Below, piece after piece: positions 49,445 through 58,818 of a stretch of DNA of 64,000 bases. Origin of the DNA: Trichococcus collinsii (GTDB lineage: Bacteria > Bacillota > Bacilli > Lactobacillales > Aerococcaceae); contig NZ_FNQH01000001.1 in the NCBI RefSeq assembly GCF_900107505.1, positions 372,001 to 436,000 of the forward strand. The letters run 5' to 3'. Made by a program: the position numbers and the translations under genes. Below the pieces are notes generated by a model. That model did no database searches and was not told the DNA's origin. It saw nothing but the letters and a program-made list of their open reading frames with translations. Numbering within the stretch: position 1 is the stretch's first letter; each line of letters starts with the position of its first letter.

Positions 49445-49458
49445 TTGGAGGAATTGAA

Positions 49459-50019
49459 ATGTCATTAATCGGAAAAGAAATAGTGGAATTTAAAGCGAAT
49501 GCTTATCACAAAGGTGAATTTATTGAAGTTTCATCGGAAGACCTGAAAGGAAAATGGAGCATCGTCTGTTTTTACCCTGCGGACTTCACTTTCGTTTGCC
49601 CGACTGAATTGGAAGATCTTCAGGACCAATATCCAACTTTGCAAGGATTGGGAGTAGAGGTTTATTCCGTATCAACCGACACGCACTTCACGCATAAAGC
49701 ATGGCACGACCATTCACCAGCTATTGGAAAAATCGAATATACTATGATCGGAGATCCATCGCATGCGATTTCGATCGGATTTGATGTCTTGGATGATGAA
49801 GGCCTGGCTCAACGCGGAACGTTCATCATCGATCCGGACGGCATCGTGCAGGCAGTGGAAATCAACGCTGACGGTATCGGCCGTGACGCAAGTGGTTTAA
49901 TCGATAAAATCCGTGCAGGTCAATATGTCCGCACTCATCCAGGCGAAGTTTGCCCTGCAAAATGGAAAGAAGGCGCGGAAACATTGAAACCTAGCTTGGA
50001 CTTGGTAGGTAAAATTTAA
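49459..50019 (+). CDS. ahpC: Peroxiredoxin AhpC
   Basis: A 186-residue typical 2-Cys peroxiredoxin that reduces hydrogen peroxide, organic peroxides and peroxynitrite. The peroxidatic Cys47 is in FTFVCPTEL and the resolving Cys, near residue 166, is in GEVCPAKW. The motif [16 protein letters not shown] is full length. The frame is open from 49381, but GGAGG lies before the ATG at 49459 and MSLIGKE is the family start. It is 11 bases before ahpF, which recycles it. The upstream PerR-like box suggests peroxide induction. Assignment is certain. Confidence 0.97.
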   Translation: MSLIGKEIVEFKANAYHKGEFIEVSSEDLKGKWSIVCFYPADFTFVCPTELEDLQDQYPTLQGLGVEVYSVSTDTHFTHKAWHDHSPAIGKIEYTMIGDPSHAISIGFDVLDDEGLAQRGTFIIDPDGIVQAVEINADGIGRDASGLIDKIRAGQYVRTHPGEVCPAKWKEGAETLKPSLDLVGKI

Positions 50020-50030
50020 GGAGGCTTCCC

Positions 50031-51563
50031 ATGGCATTAGATACAGAAATCAAAGGGCAACTCGGCCAATATCTGGAACTGTTGGAATCGGATGTTGTTT
50101 TCAAAGCCAGTCTGGGCGAGGATGAAAATTCCGGGAAAGTCAGTGAGTTTTTGCAGGAAATTGCCGGTATGTCGGAGAAGATTACTTTCGAAAATGCACC
50201 CTTAACCCGTACTCCCAGTTTTACGATTACACGTCCAGAAACGGAAAGCGGCATTACGTTCGCTGGACTTCCGTTGGGCCATGAGTTCACTTCGTTTATC
50301 CTGGCATTGCTGCAGGTAGGCGGAAGGGCTCCAAAAGTGGATGACAGCATTGTCAAGCGCATAAAAGCGATCGACAAAGAGCTCCATTTCGAGACTTATG
50401 TCAGCTTGACTTGTCATAACTGCCCGGATGTTGTCCAGGCATTGAACATCATGTCCGTGCTGAATCCGAAAATCTCCCACGTTATGATCGAGGGCGGCAT
50501 GTTCAAGGATGAAATCGAAGCCAAGAAAATCATGGCTGTTCCGACTGTTTTCCTTAATGGGGAAGAGTTTGCCAGTGGCCGCATGACGATTGAGCAATTG
50601 ATCGATAAAGCCGCCGGTCCGACAAGTGCGGATGAGTTCGCCGATAAGGATATTTTCGACGTCCTGGTGGTAGGTGGAGGCCCCGCAGGCAACAGCGCGG
50701 CCATATACGCTGCCCGTAAAGGCATCAAGACCGGCATGGTCGTCGAAACCTACGGAGGACAAGTCATGGACACTGTCGGCATCGAAAACATGATCGGGAC
50801 GCCTTACACGGAAGGACCGAAGCTGATGGCGCAAGTGGAAGCACATGTGAATCAGTATAAGGTCGATATCATGAAAGGCCAACGCGCGACAAGTATCCGC
50901 AAAAATGACCTGATCGAGGTTGAGCTGGAAAACGGCGCAGTACTCAAAGCCAAGACCGCTATTCTTACAGTCGGCGCGCATTGGCGCAATGTCAACGTTC
51001 CCGGTGAGGAAGAGTTCCGCACGAAAGGTGTGACCAACTGTCCGCATTGCGATGGTCCGTTGTTTGCAGGGAAAGACGTTGCTGTCATCGGCGGCGGCAA
51101 TTCCGGAATAGAAGCGGCGATCGATTTGGCCGGTTTGGCGAAACACGTATACGTGCTCGAGTTCTTGCCGGAATTGAAAGCCGATCAAGTATTGCAGGAC
51201 CGTGTCCATGCTTTGAAGAACGTCACAGTCATAACCAATGTGGCGACGAAGGCAATCACCGGGACCGAACAAGTGGAAGCCATCTCCTACGTGGACCGCG
51301 CTACGAATGAGGAGCACACCATCGCACTTGAAGGTGTATTCGTTCAAATCGGCTTGGTTCCAAACACGGCTTGGTTGAAGGATTCTGGCGTTGCGTTGAA
51401 TGAACGTGGCGAAGTAATCGTCGACAACCATGGTTCAACCAATCTGGATGGCGTATTTGCTGCCGGAGATTGCACAAACAGTGCTTACAAACAAATCATC
51501 ATCTCGATGGGTGCCGGAGCGACTGCCGCTTTGGGCGCATTCGATCACCTGATCCGTCAATAA
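50031..51563 (+). CDS. ahpF: Alkyl hydroperoxide reductase subunit F
   Basis: A 510-residue flavoprotein that passes electrons from NADH to AhpC. The N-terminal tandem thioredoxin-like domain (about residues 1-200) has the redox pair in TCHNCPD. The FAD/NADH domain has VVGGGPAGNSAA, the second redox pair in TNCPHCDGPLF, the pyridine-nucleotide motif VIGGGNSGIEAA, and the late FAD motif GVFAAGDCTN. GGAGG lies before the ATG. It follows ahpC in one operon. The full-length N-terminal domain separates it from plain thioredoxin reductase. Assignment is certain. Confidence 0.96.
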   Translation: MALDTEIKGQLGQYLELLESDVVFKASLGEDENSGKVSEFLQEIAGMSEKITFENAPLTRTPSFTITRPETESGITFAGLPLGHEFTSFILALLQVGGRAPKVDDSIVKRIKAIDKELHFETYVSLTCHNCPDVVQALNIMSVLNPKISHVMIEGGMFKDEIEAKKIMAVPTVFLNGEEFASGRMTIEQLIDKAAGPTSADEFADKDIFDVLVVGGGPAGNSAAIYAARKGIKTGMVVETYGGQVMDTVGIENMIGTPYTEGPKLMAQVEAHVNQYKVDIMKGQRATSIRKNDLIEVELENGAVLKAKTAILTVGAHWRNVNVPGEEEFRTKGVTNCPHCDGPLFAGKDVAVIGGGNSGIEAAIDLAGLAKHVYVLEFLPELKADQVLQDRVHALKNVTVITNVATKAITGTEQVEAISYVDRATNEEHTIALEGVFVQIGLVPNTAWLKDSGVALNERGEVIVDNHGSTNLDGVFAAGDCTNSAYKQIIISMGAGATAALGAFDHLIRQ

Positions 51564-51567
51564 GCTC

Positions 51568-51613
51568 AAATCCAGAAAGGGATTTCATTTTGAATTCCTT
51601 TCTGGATTTTTTG
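51568..51613 (+). terminator. Intrinsic terminator after ahpF
   Basis: A stem of 13 or more pairs (51568-51582 and 51596-51610) with a T run in and after the right arm. Confidence 0.88.
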
Positions 51614-51682
51614 ATTTGCGGTAAATGTAAGCAGTTTTATCGATGGGATGTCCATAAAACACGTTCTTTCTCTGGGTCTATG

Positions 51683-51691
51683 TGCTAAAAT
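51683..51691 (+). promoter_or_regulatory. Candidate extended -10 promoter of fhs
   Basis: TGCTAAAAT (51683-51691), 33 bases before the preferred fhs start, with no good -35. Confidence 0.4.
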
Positions 51692-51724
51692 GTATGTAAA
51701 CATGAAGAATTTGGAGTGATGGTT

Positions 51725-53401
51725 TTGAAGACGGATATCGAGATAGCTCAAGCAAATGAGATGCTTCCGATCAAAGAAGTAGCGGCAACCCTTTCCCTGA
51801 CAGAAGATGATCTGAAATTGTACGGCAAATACAAGGCAAAAGTGGACATCAAGAAAATCAATTCCTTGAGTGAAGAGGCGGACGGCAAGTTGATCCTTGT
51901 CACGGCCATCAATCCTACCCCGGCTGGCGAAGGCAAATCAACCGTAACAGTCGGACTAGGAGATGCGCTGACGCGCATCGGCAAGAAAGCGATGATCGCG
52001 ATGCGAGAGCCTTCATTAGGGCCGACTATGGGCGTCAAAGGCGGAGCGGCGGGCGGCGGTTATGCGCAAGTGCAACCGATGCAAGACATCAACTTGCATT
52101 TCACTGGCGATATGCATGCCATCACGGCGACGAACAATACCTTATCAGCTTTGATTGATAATCATATTCAACAAGGTAATGCCTTGAACATCGATCAACG
52201 TCGGATCACATGGAAGCGCGTTTTGGACATCAACGACCGTGCTTTGCGAAACATCGTCATCGGATTGGGCGGACCGATCCAAGGCGTTCCCCGCCAGGAC
52301 GGCTTCGATATTACTGTAGCGAGCGAAATCATGGCGATCCTGTGCTTATCGACTTCGTTGACGGATCTGAAGAACCGGATCGGCAATATTGTCATCGGCT
52401 ATACGTTTGATCGCTTACCCGTCACCGTCAGAGACTTGAAAGTGGAAGGTGCATTGACCTTGTTGATGAAGGATGCATTGGAGCCGAATCTGGTGCAGAC
52501 ATTGTATCATACGCCGGCATTTGTGCATGGCGGACCGTTCGCCAATATCGCGCACGGATGCAACAGCGTATTGGCAACAAAAACAGCCCTGAAATTGGCC
52601 GATTACGTCATCACGGAAGCCGGATTCGGAGCCGACCTGGGTGCTGAAAAGTTCATGGACATCAAAGTGCCGCAATTAGGCAAAAGCCCGGATGCAGTCG
52701 TTATCGTGGCGACCGTGCGCTCGTTGAAGATGCACGGGGGCGTGTTGGTGAAAGACCTCAACAGTGGCGAAAATGTCGAAGCGGTCAAAGCCGGCTTCGC
52801 AAATCTGCAGAAGCATATCGAAAACATGCAACAATACGGTGTGCCTGTCGTTGTGGCGCTGAACGAATTCACGAATGACACTGCAACGGAAATTGAAGCA
52901 GTTGTCGGCCTCTGCGCGGCTCAGGATGTCGAATGTATCCAGACAGCGGTTTGGGCAAAAGGTGCTGAAGGCGGAGAAGCATTGGCGAATGCTGTCGTTA
53001 AAGCAATCGACGAAAACACAAAGGCCTTCGTTCCTCTATATGTGGCAGAAGATAGCAGCATCGAAGAAAAAATCGAGACGATCGTGACAAAAATCTATGG
53101 CGGCAAAACTGTCATCTATTCCAAAGAAGCCAAAAATCAACTGCGTCAATACAAGAAGAATGGCTGGGATCGTTTGCCGGTATGTATGGCAAAAACTCAG
53201 TATTCCTTATCAGATGACCAGAAAGCAATCGGTCGTCCGGAAAACTTCGACATCACCATCCGTTCCTTTATACCAAAAATCGGAGCCGGGTTTGTCGTTG
53301 CGTTGACGGGGGATATCCTGACCATGCCGGGTCTGCCGAAAGAACCGGCTGCTTTGCGCATGGACGTCACCGAAGACGGAGTCGTTACCGGATTGTTCTA
53401 A
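51725..53401 (+). CDS. fhs: Formate-tetrahydrofolate ligase
   Basis: A 558-residue enzyme that makes 10-formyl-tetrahydrofolate from formate, tetrahydrofolate and ATP, feeding purine and fMet-tRNA synthesis. The nucleotide site [14 protein letters not shown], the [18 protein letters not shown] motif, [13 protein letters not shown] and [19 protein letters not shown]-like [19 protein letters not shown] are family hallmarks. GTG (51716), ATG (51719) and TTG (51725) are all in frame. TTGGAG is correctly spaced only for the TTG, which I use; the ATG would be two bases from it. It is a single-gene unit. With thyA and folA nearby it marks a one-carbon cluster. Assignment is certain. Confidence 0.96.
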   Translation: MKTDIEIAQANEMLPIKEVAATLSLTEDDLKLYGKYKAKVDIKKINSLSEEADGKLILVTAINPTPAGEGKSTVTVGLGDALTRIGKKAMIAMREPSLGPTMGVKGGAAGGGYAQVQPMQDINLHFTGDMHAITATNNTLSALIDNHIQQGNALNIDQRRITWKRVLDINDRALRNIVIGLGGPIQGVPRQDGFDITVASEIMAILCLSTSLTDLKNRIGNIVIGYTFDRLPVTVRDLKVEGALTLLMKDALEPNLVQTLYHTPAFVHGGPFANIAHGCNSVLATKTALKLADYVITEAGFGADLGAEKFMDIKVPQLGKSPDAVVIVATVRSLKMHGGVLVKDLNSGENVEAVKAGFANLQKHIENMQQYGVPVVVALNEFTNDTATEIEAVVGLCAAQDVECIQTAVWAKGAEGGEALANAVVKAIDENTKAFVPLYVAEDSSIEEKIETIVTKIYGGKTVIYSKEAKNQLRQYKKNGWDRLPVCMAKTQYSLSDDQKAIGRPENFDITIRSFIPKIGAGFVVALTGDILTMPGLPKEPAALRMDVTEDGVVTGLF

Positions 53402-53416
53402 TTTTATAAAAATCGT

Positions 53417-53448
53417 AAAAATAGAGAGGGAAACCTCTCTATTTTTTT
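53417..53448 (+). terminator. Intrinsic terminator after fhs
   Basis: A 13-pair perfect stem (53417-53429 and 53434-53446) closed by a GAAA tetraloop and followed by T residues. Confidence 0.92.
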
Positions 53449-53592
53449 GACGAAAAGTGCTTCCAAAATACGGCTTGATTTTTGGGCCTTCAATGTCCCG
53501 CTGCCCAGCCGGATATGTTACAATGTCAAGAGACTATCAAGATCCCTGAACATAAAACGACATGGATTGAAAACAAAGGATGAATGCCACAT

Positions 53593-55488
53593 ATGAAAGA
53601 CTTTAACGCCATTGAGTTAGAAAAATCCTACGGGATGAAGAAACTCTTCAATAAAATATCCTTCACGATCCGTGAAGGCGAACATATCGGCCTGATCGGT
53701 CAGAACGGAACCGGCAAAAGTTCCTTGCTGGAGATCATCGCGGGAATCGAAACCCCGGATGCCGGAAGCCTGGAAGTGCCCAGTGATTATCGTGTCGGTT
53801 ACCTGGCGCAAGAACCACAACTGAACAAAGAATCGACTGTTTTTGAAGCGGTCTATGAAGGCGAAGCGCCCATCATCAAGACGGTCCGCGCCTACGAGGA
53901 AGCTTTGGAATTGCTGGTGAACGACAGTCTGAATCCTGATTACCAGGACCGTTACAGCAAGGCCGAAGCCGACATGAATGCGCAAAATGCTTGGCAAACG
54001 GAAGTTCAGATCAAATCCATCCTGAACAGGTTGGGTTTGGATGACATCACGAAAAAAGTAGGCGAGCTATCCGGTGGACAACGGAAACGCGTCGGCTTGG
54101 CGCAAGTGCTGATCCAAGCGCCGGACCTTTTATTGTTGGATGAACCGACCAACCATCTTGACATGGATTCGATCACATGGCTGGAAAACTATCTTGCCCA
54201 ATACAAAGGCTCTGTACTTTTGGTGACCCATGACCGCTACTTCCTCGAGAATGCTGTGACGAAAATCATCGAACTGAAGAACGGCGGAGTGGAAGTCTAC
54301 ACAGGCAACTACGAAGATTATTTGTTTCAGAAGAGCGAACGCGAGGCCATCCAGCAAAAAATGGACGAGAAGCAGCTGAAATTGTACAAGAGTGAACTGC
54401 AATGGATGCGCAAGGGCGCCAAAGCCAGGACGACAAAGCAACAGGCACGTATCCACCGTTTTGAGGATTTGGAAAAGGTCACGCAACAAAGCACGACCGA
54501 TGCCAAACTCGAAATCCAATTGGATGGTTCCCGTTTGGGCAAACGCGTCTTCAATCTGGAACATATCTCGCTTTTTGCGGGAGACAAACAGGTTCTTAAC
54601 GATTTTTCCTATATATTCCAGTCGAACGATCGCATCGGCATCGTCGGCAAGAATGGGGCAGGCAAGACAACCTTGCTGAATATGTTGGCAGGCGAAACAG
54701 AAATTGCCGCCGGAAATCTGATCATCGGAGAGACCGTCAAAATAGCCTATTACAAACAACTTTCCGAAGTGCTCCCTGACGACAAACGCGTCATCAATTA
54801 TTTGCAGGAAATCGCGGAAGAGGTGAAATTAAGCGACGGCATCATCGTCAGCGTCAAGGAGATGCTAGAGACTTTCCTCTTCCCGCGCGAAACGCACGGT
54901 AGCTTAATCAGTTCGTTATCTGGTGGGGAAAAGCGCCGTCTTTACTTATTGAAGTTGCTGATGACAAAACCGAATGTGCTGCTTATGGATGAGCCTACGA
55001 ACGACTTGGATATCGATACGCTGACGGTATTGGAGGACTACTTGAATAGCTTTGGCGGAGCCGTCATCACCGTTTCGCATGACCGCTATTTCTTGGATAA
55101 AGTGGCCGACAAGCTGTTGATCCTGAATGATGAAGGCAAACCGGACGTATTCTTTGGGGATATGAGCGAATATTTGCTGGTATCCAGTCAAAAAGGCAGC
55201 GAAACCGCTAAACAGCAAAACAAAAAAGCTGCAGCAACTATCGCGTCTCAGGATGCGGTCACGGAAAAGACCAAATGGACCTACTTGGAGCAGAAGGAAT
55301 GGGAAACGATCGAGGACGACATTGCCGTACTTGAGGAAACAGGGCAGACATTGCAGAGCGCGATGGCCGAAAATGCTTCGAACTTTGAAAATTTGACCCA
55401 ATTGCAACAGGAACTGGACAACGCGGAAGCTGCGCTTGCCGAAAAATGGGAACGCTGGGAATATCTCAGCCAATTCGCTAAAGATTAA
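53593..55488 (+). CDS. ABC-F family ATPase, Uup/YfmR type
   Basis: A 631-residue soluble protein with two ABC ATPase domains and no membrane domain, hence a translation factor rather than a transporter. Domain 1 has [18 protein letters not shown] and [11 protein letters not shown]. Domain 2 has [18 protein letters not shown] and [11 protein letters not shown]. The linker between them (about 240-320) is the charged P-site-tRNA interaction motif. The C-terminal 70 residues form the coiled coil of the Uup/YfmR subtype ([17 protein letters not shown]). Such proteins rescue ribosomes paused at proline-rich stretches. ATG 53584 is too close to the AAAGGA site, so ATG 53593 is used. It overlaps nothing and precedes thyA by 19 bases. 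Confidence 0.9.
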   Translation: MKDFNAIELEKSYGMKKLFNKISFTIREGEHIGLIGQNGTGKSSLLEIIAGIETPDAGSLEVPSDYRVGYLAQEPQLNKESTVFEAVYEGEAPIIKTVRAYEEALELLVNDSLNPDYQDRYSKAEADMNAQNAWQTEVQIKSILNRLGLDDITKKVGELSGGQRKRVGLAQVLIQAPDLLLLDEPTNHLDMDSITWLENYLAQYKGSVLLVTHDRYFLENAVTKIIELKNGGVEVYTGNYEDYLFQKSEREAIQQKMDEKQLKLYKSELQWMRKGAKARTTKQQARIHRFEDLEKVTQQSTTDAKLEIQLDGSRLGKRVFNLEHISLFAGDKQVLNDFSYIFQSNDRIGIVGKNGAGKTTLLNMLAGETEIAAGNLIIGETVKIAYYKQLSEVLPDDKRVINYLQEIAEEVKLSDGIIVSVKEMLETFLFPRETHGSLISSLSGGEKRRLYLLKLLMTKPNVLLMDEPTNDLDIDTLTVLEDYLNSFGGAVITVSHDRYFLDKVADKLLILNDEGKPDVFFGDMSEYLLVSSQKGSETAKQQNKKAAATIASQDAVTEKTKWTYLEQKEWETIEDDIAVLEETGQTLQSAMAENASNFENLTQLQQELDNAEAALAEKWERWEYLSQFAKD

Positions 55489-55507
55489 TGTACATAGGAG
55501 AACAAAG

Positions 55508-56455
55508 ATGACAAAACAATATTTGGATTTAGCAAGAACCGTCCTGGAAACAGGCGCAACGAAACACGACCGTACCGGCACCGGCACGAAAAGCATCTTC
55601 GGCCATCAAATGCGTTTCGACCTCGCTGAAGGCTTCCCGATTCTGACGACTAAGAAAGTCGCTTTCGGCCTCATCAAAAGTGAATTGTTGTGGTTCCTTA
55701 AGGGCGACACGAACATCAAATACCTGTTGGAAAACAACAACCACATCTGGGATGAGTGGGCATTCGAGCGCTATGTGAAATCAGCAGATTACACAGGGCC
55801 GAATATGGATGACTTCGGTCACCGGGTCCTGAAGGAAGAAGGTTTTAAAGCTAGCTATGATGTCGAAATGGCTAAATTCCGGGAAAGGATTTTGATCGAT
55901 GCGGCCTTTGCAGCCAAACACGGGGAATTGGGCAACATTTATGGGTCCCAATGGCGTCGCTGGAAAACGACGCAAGGCGACTTCATCGATCAGATCAGCG
56001 ATGTCATCGAAATGATCAAAACGAACCCTGATTCAAGAAGATTGATGGTTTCAGCCTGGAATCCAGAAGACATCCCTTCGATGGCCTTGCCGCCTTGCCA
56101 TACACTGTTCCAATTCTATGTGGCGGATGGAAAGCTCAGCTGCCAACTATACCAAAGAAGCGCGGATATCTTTTTGGGAGTGCCCTTCAACATAGCCAGC
56201 TACGCTTTGTTGACGCATTTGATCGCAAATGAAACAGGTCTTGAAGTTGGGGAATTCATCCACACATTCGGGGATGCCCATCTTTATCTGAATCATATCG
56301 AACAGATCGAGCTACAACTTTCCAGGGAGCCTTTCGCTTTGCCAAAGCTGGTGCTGAAGCATCCAGAAAAATCCATTTTTGAAATGGAAAAAGAAGATAT
56401 CGTCCTGGAAGGCTACAAGAGCCACCCGGGCATAAAAGCACCAATCGCTGTATAA
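55508..56455 (+). CDS. thyA: Thymidylate synthase
   Basis: A 315-residue enzyme that methylates dUMP to dTMP using 5,10-methylene-tetrahydrofolate. The catalytic Cys197 is in [12 protein letters not shown]. Folate and nucleotide motifs are present: [35 protein letters not shown] and [12 protein letters not shown]. The region around residues 85-140 is the insertion shared with Lactobacillus-type ThyA, which explains the length above 264. An upstream extension to 55436 lies inside the previous gene and is not used; TAGGAGAAC precedes the ATG at 55508. The dihydrofolate it produces is recycled by the next gene, folA. Assignment is certain. Confidence 0.97.
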   Translation: MTKQYLDLARTVLETGATKHDRTGTGTKSIFGHQMRFDLAEGFPILTTKKVAFGLIKSELLWFLKGDTNIKYLLENNNHIWDEWAFERYVKSADYTGPNMDDFGHRVLKEEGFKASYDVEMAKFRERILIDAAFAAKHGELGNIYGSQWRRWKTTQGDFIDQISDVIEMIKTNPDSRRLMVSAWNPEDIPSMALPPCHTLFQFYVADGKLSCQLYQRSADIFLGVPFNIASYALLTHLIANETGLEVGEFIHTFGDAHLYLNHIEQIELQLSREPFALPKLVLKHPEKSIFEMEKEDIVLEGYKSHPGIKAPIAV

Positions 56456-56473
56456 ATTTTCATTACACCGAGG

Positions 56474-56557
56474 AAAAGGAGGTTGCCGCCATCAGAATCC
56501 GTTTAGGGTCCTGATCGGTTCGGGCGTTGGCTCGGCTGCGCGGCAAAACATAAGATG
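56474..56557 (+). promoter_or_regulatory. Structured leader of folA with distant Shine-Dalgarno
   Basis: AAAAGGAGG (56474-56482) is the only good ribosome-binding site before folA, but it ends 72 bases upstream of the ATG (56555). TTGCCGC (56483-56489), immediately after it, can pair with GCGGCAA (56540-56546), eight bases before the ATG. The enclosed bases can form two small hairpins (56491-56515 and 56521-56534). Folding would bring the Shine-Dalgarno next to the start codon. Confidence 0.5.
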
Positions 56558-57043
56558 ATCGCACTATTATGGGCTGAAGACGACAACGGAATCATCGGAA
56601 AAGGCGGAACATTGCCTTGGCACTTGCCGAATGATCTGAAGTATTTCAAAGAAAAAACACTGAATAAAAAAATCGTGATGGGCAGAAAAACGTTTGAGGG
56701 GATGGGGTCACGCCCCCTGCCCAGAAGAGAGAACATCATCCTCACAAGGCAAACCGACTATTCGCATCCGGGGGTTACCGTTCTCCATGAAGTGGATGAG
56801 GTATTGGCACTGAACAATGCAGAGGACACGCTTTTCATCATCGGCGGCAGCGAAATTTTTGAGCTGTTCTTGCCTTTCGCGGATATCCTGTACCAAACCG
56901 TCATACATGCCGACTTTGACGGAGACACTTATTTTCCGACAACAGACTGGAACGAGTGGGAATTAGCCTCGTCAACCTTAGGCGTTGTTGATGACAAAAA
57001 CCGCTACGAACATGAATTCAATGTCTTCAAACGGGTGAATTAA
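56555..57043 (+). CDS. folA: Dihydrofolate reductase
   Basis: A 162-residue NADPH-dependent enzyme that regenerates tetrahydrofolate. The start MIALLWAEDDNGIIGKGGTL (residues 1-20) leads into PWHLPNDLKYFK, in which Asp27 is the catalytic acid. MGRKTFEGMGSRPLPRRENI and FIIGGSEIFELF bind NADPH. Nothing in frame upstream can serve as a start: no ATG, GTG or TTG lies between the tag stop at 56504 and the ATG at 56555. There is no Shine-Dalgarno within 20 bases of this ATG; see the leader entry. It lies 99 bases behind thyA, its usual operon partner. Trimethoprim would be the classic inhibitor. Assignment is certain. Confidence 0.95.
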   Translation: MIALLWAEDDNGIIGKGGTLPWHLPNDLKYFKEKTLNKKIVMGRKTFEGMGSRPLPRRENIILTRQTDYSHPGVTVLHEVDEVLALNNAEDTLFIIGGSEIFELFLPFADILYQTVIHADFDGDTYFPTTDWNEWELASSTLGVVDDKNRYEHEFNVFKRVN

Positions 57044-57090
57044 GCAAAAAGGGCTGACTCCAATTAAAGAGTCAGCCCAATTTTTGCTTT
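57044..57090. terminator. Bidirectional terminator between folA and the hemolysin III gene
   Basis: GCAAAAAGGGCTGACT (57044-57059) pairs with the complementary right arm at 57070-57087 with one or two bulged bases. A and T runs flank it, so it can serve both convergent units. Confidence 0.85.
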
Positions 57091-57100
57091 TTGATCGATC

Positions 57101-57751
57101 TTAGACGTAAAGCAATATGCCGAAGTACATGAAAGCGGCGCCTGCCAAAACGAAGAGGTGCCAAATGACATGCATAAAACCATATTTTTTGTTCGAGTAA
57201 AAAATAGTCCCCAAACTGTAACTCAACCCGCCTAAAGCGATGAGCACAATGCCGTTCAGGCCGAGTGTCTGATACATAGGTTGAATAATGAACAGCGCCA
57301 TCCACCCCATACCCAAGTATAAGAGGGTGGAAATTCCGTTGAATTTTCCGACGAAAAAGATCTTCAGGATAATGCCGATGATTGCGATTGCCCAAACTGC
57401 AATGAACAAGGCTTTGCTTTGGCCGTTACGGACCGCAATCAAACAAAACGGCGTATACGTCCCTGCAATCAACAAATATATGGCTGCGTGATCGATGTAG
57501 CGGAAAATCTTTTGAAACCGGGTCATACTGAAACTGTGATAGAGCGTCGACGACAGAAAAAGCAAGATCATCGAAGCACCATAAATGGCATAAGCAACGA
57601 CTTCTGTAACGTTTCCTGATTGGGATCCCTTCAAAATGAGTAAGACGCATCCTGCGATGCTAAGCAAGGTTCCGATTCCATGTGTTACGGCATTCAACAC
57701 TTCGTTTACGATGATTTTGCGTCTGCCTTCTGTTTGCGGAAAAGTAGTCAC
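57101..57751 (-). CDS. Hemolysin III / YqfA family membrane protein
   Basis: A 216-residue protein with seven membrane segments, of the hemolysin III branch of the PAQR superfamily. Conserved parts are NEVLNAVTHGIGTLLSIAG near the start, STLYHSF (the His of the metal site), YIDHAAIYLLIAGTYTPFCL, and FMHVIWHLFVLAGA with two further His. These residues bind zinc in related receptors and hydrolases. Pore-forming activity has been shown only for a few members; a membrane-homeostasis role is more likely. An ATG at 57757 is in frame but only one base from AAGGAGG, so the GTG at 57751, seven bases away, is preferred. It is a lone minus-strand gene. Family certain, function uncertain. Confidence 0.88.
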   Translation of the reverse strand: MTTFPQTEGRRKIIVNEVLNAVTHGIGTLLSIAGCVLLILKGSQSGNVTEVVAYAIYGASMILLFLSSTLYHSFSMTRFQKIFRYIDHAAIYLLIAGTYTPFCLIAVRNGQSKALFIAVWAIAIIGIILKIFFVGKFNGISTLLYLGMGWMALFIIQPMYQTLGLNGIVLIALGGLSYSLGTIFYSNKKYGFMHVIWHLFVLAGAAFMYFGILLYV

Positions 57752-57831
57752 ATTCATTCCTCCTTGTTGCCTGTCAGCAATTGTTTTTTGGCCAATAAAA
57801 AAACAGTCTCCAACAACGTCCTTCTGAATGC

Positions 57832-57840
57832 ATTATAGCA
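57832..57840 (-). promoter_or_regulatory. Candidate extended -10 promoter of the hemolysin III gene
   Basis: On the minus strand TGCTATAAT spans 57840-57832, about 80 bases upstream of the start. The -35 position (TTAAAT, 57860-57855) matches poorly. Confidence 0.45.
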
Positions 57841-57933
57841 CATTAAATGGTAAGATTTAAGAAAATAGCAGTATCTCTCCCACCTGAAAATAACAGAGGG
57901 TTTCACGGGAATATTTTAAAAGGGGCGAATAGA

Positions 57934-58557
57934 ATGGGAACCAATCAACAAAGAAGTGCGAAAAACAGCCCGAATCCATGGAAAATTGCTTTCGTCACAT
58001 TGGCGCTCGTGCTGGTCATTGCGGTGGTTTGGTTTTTCTCGAAAATCACGATGGATCAACCTGCTCAATCTGCAACTGAGGCACAAGTCACAGCTCAATC
58101 AGAGGATCAGCTCTCGGTTGGCGTTTCCCTGAGCAATACCGAATTGGCGGTCATCGCCAACGAATATATGAAATCCGAGGAGAGCCTGGCCGGGTATTCG
58201 GTGGCAATAACGGATCTGGTGACTTTAAAAGGTGAAACCGTGCTGCTGGGGCTTTCGATTCCGTTTGCTTTATCAGGAGAGCCGCATGCGACAACGGACG
58301 GCAATCTGCAGATGAAGGTGACGGACATTTCCCTGGGCGGGCTTTCTTTGCCCGAAAAAGAAGCCTTGAGTCTGTTGGCTCAATTTTTGACGTTGCCGGC
58401 ATTCGTCAACTTGGATGCGGGCTCGGAAACTGTGCTGATAAACTTGGCCAGCATGGATCTGCCGAAAGAAAGTGCCATCCGTTTGCTTTCCATCGATAAA
58501 GGGACGAAAGAATATTCATTTGAAGTAACCATACCAACAGAAAATTTGATAGAATAG
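57934..58557 (+). CDS. ypmS: YpmS family membrane-anchored protein (DUF2140)
   Basis: A 207-residue protein. A short polar N-terminus is followed by one membrane segment (about residues 17-37, WKIAFVTLALVLVIAVVWFF) and an extracytoplasmic domain. That domain matches the DUF2140/YpmS family, with LSNTELAVIANEYM and VLLGLSIPFALSGEP. The frame is open from 57847, but AAAAGGGG precedes the ATG at 57934 and the upstream residues are unlike the family. It is the first gene of a unit with yozE, deoD and the S41 protease. Function is not established. Confidence 0.85.
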   Translation: MGTNQQRSAKNSPNPWKIAFVTLALVLVIAVVWFFSKITMDQPAQSATEAQVTAQSEDQLSVGVSLSNTELAVIANEYMKSEESLAGYSVAITDLVTLKGETVLLGLSIPFALSGEPHATTDGNLQMKVTDISLGGLSLPEKEALSLLAQFLTLPAFVNLDAGSETVLINLASMDLPKESAIRLLSIDKGTKEYSFEVTIPTENLIE

Positions 58558-58572
58558 AAAGAGGCCTAATTT

Positions 58573-58797
58573 ATGAGACAATCTTTTTACCTTTTCATTC
58601 TCACGTATAGAGACCCATACAAAAAAGACGACAAAACAGCATTTGCGAATCGGGTTTCCGAGGATATCGGTTTTCCAAAGCAAATGACCGATTACCACGA
58701 ACTTGCCGATTACCTGGAGTTGAGCGGAGAGTATACAGAGTTCATGTCCGTCTTTGATGAGTTGTTTGACGTATACGTCGAGAGGAACAGAAATTAG
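58573..58797 (+). CDS. YozE family protein (UPF0346, SAM-like fold)
   Basis: A 74-residue protein with the YozE_SAM_like pattern: SFYLFILTYRDPYKKDDKT, FANRVSEDIGFPKQMTDYHE, then DYLELSGEYTEFMSVFDELF. It is a small helical protein of unknown function that is restricted to Bacillota. AAAGAGGCC lies before the ATG. The gene sits 15 bases after ypmS and 21 before deoD. Family secure; role unknown. Confidence 0.9.
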   Translation: MRQSFYLFILTYRDPYKKDDKTAFANRVSEDIGFPKQMTDYHELADYLELSGEYTEFMSVFDELFDVYVERNRN

Positions 58798-58818
58798 ATA
58801 AAGAAAGAAGGAAATGAA

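Larger units (their letters stand above)
49069..49458 (+). other. 390-base non-coding gap before ahpC
   Basis: It holds the lepA terminator (49112-49154). It also holds a 13-base direct repeat AATTGAGAATGGG at 49156-49168 and 49176-49188 (20-base period), and the palindrome GTCAGCTGAC at 49199-49208. The ahpC promoter and a PerR-like box lie at its right end. No convincing gene is seen in it; the frame from 49381 is only an upstream extension of ahpC. Confidence 0.7.

Noticed and set aside
50202-51431. A 409-codon open frame on the minus strand opposite ahpF
   Set aside because: It lies wholly inside a certain ahpF gene, has no ribosome-binding site or family motif, and has a Cys/His/Phe-rich composition typical of an antisense shadow.
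55436-55507. 24-residue extension of thymidylate synthase overlapping the ABC-F gene
   Set aside because: It lies inside the previous coding region; TAGGAG is placed for the ATG at 55508.
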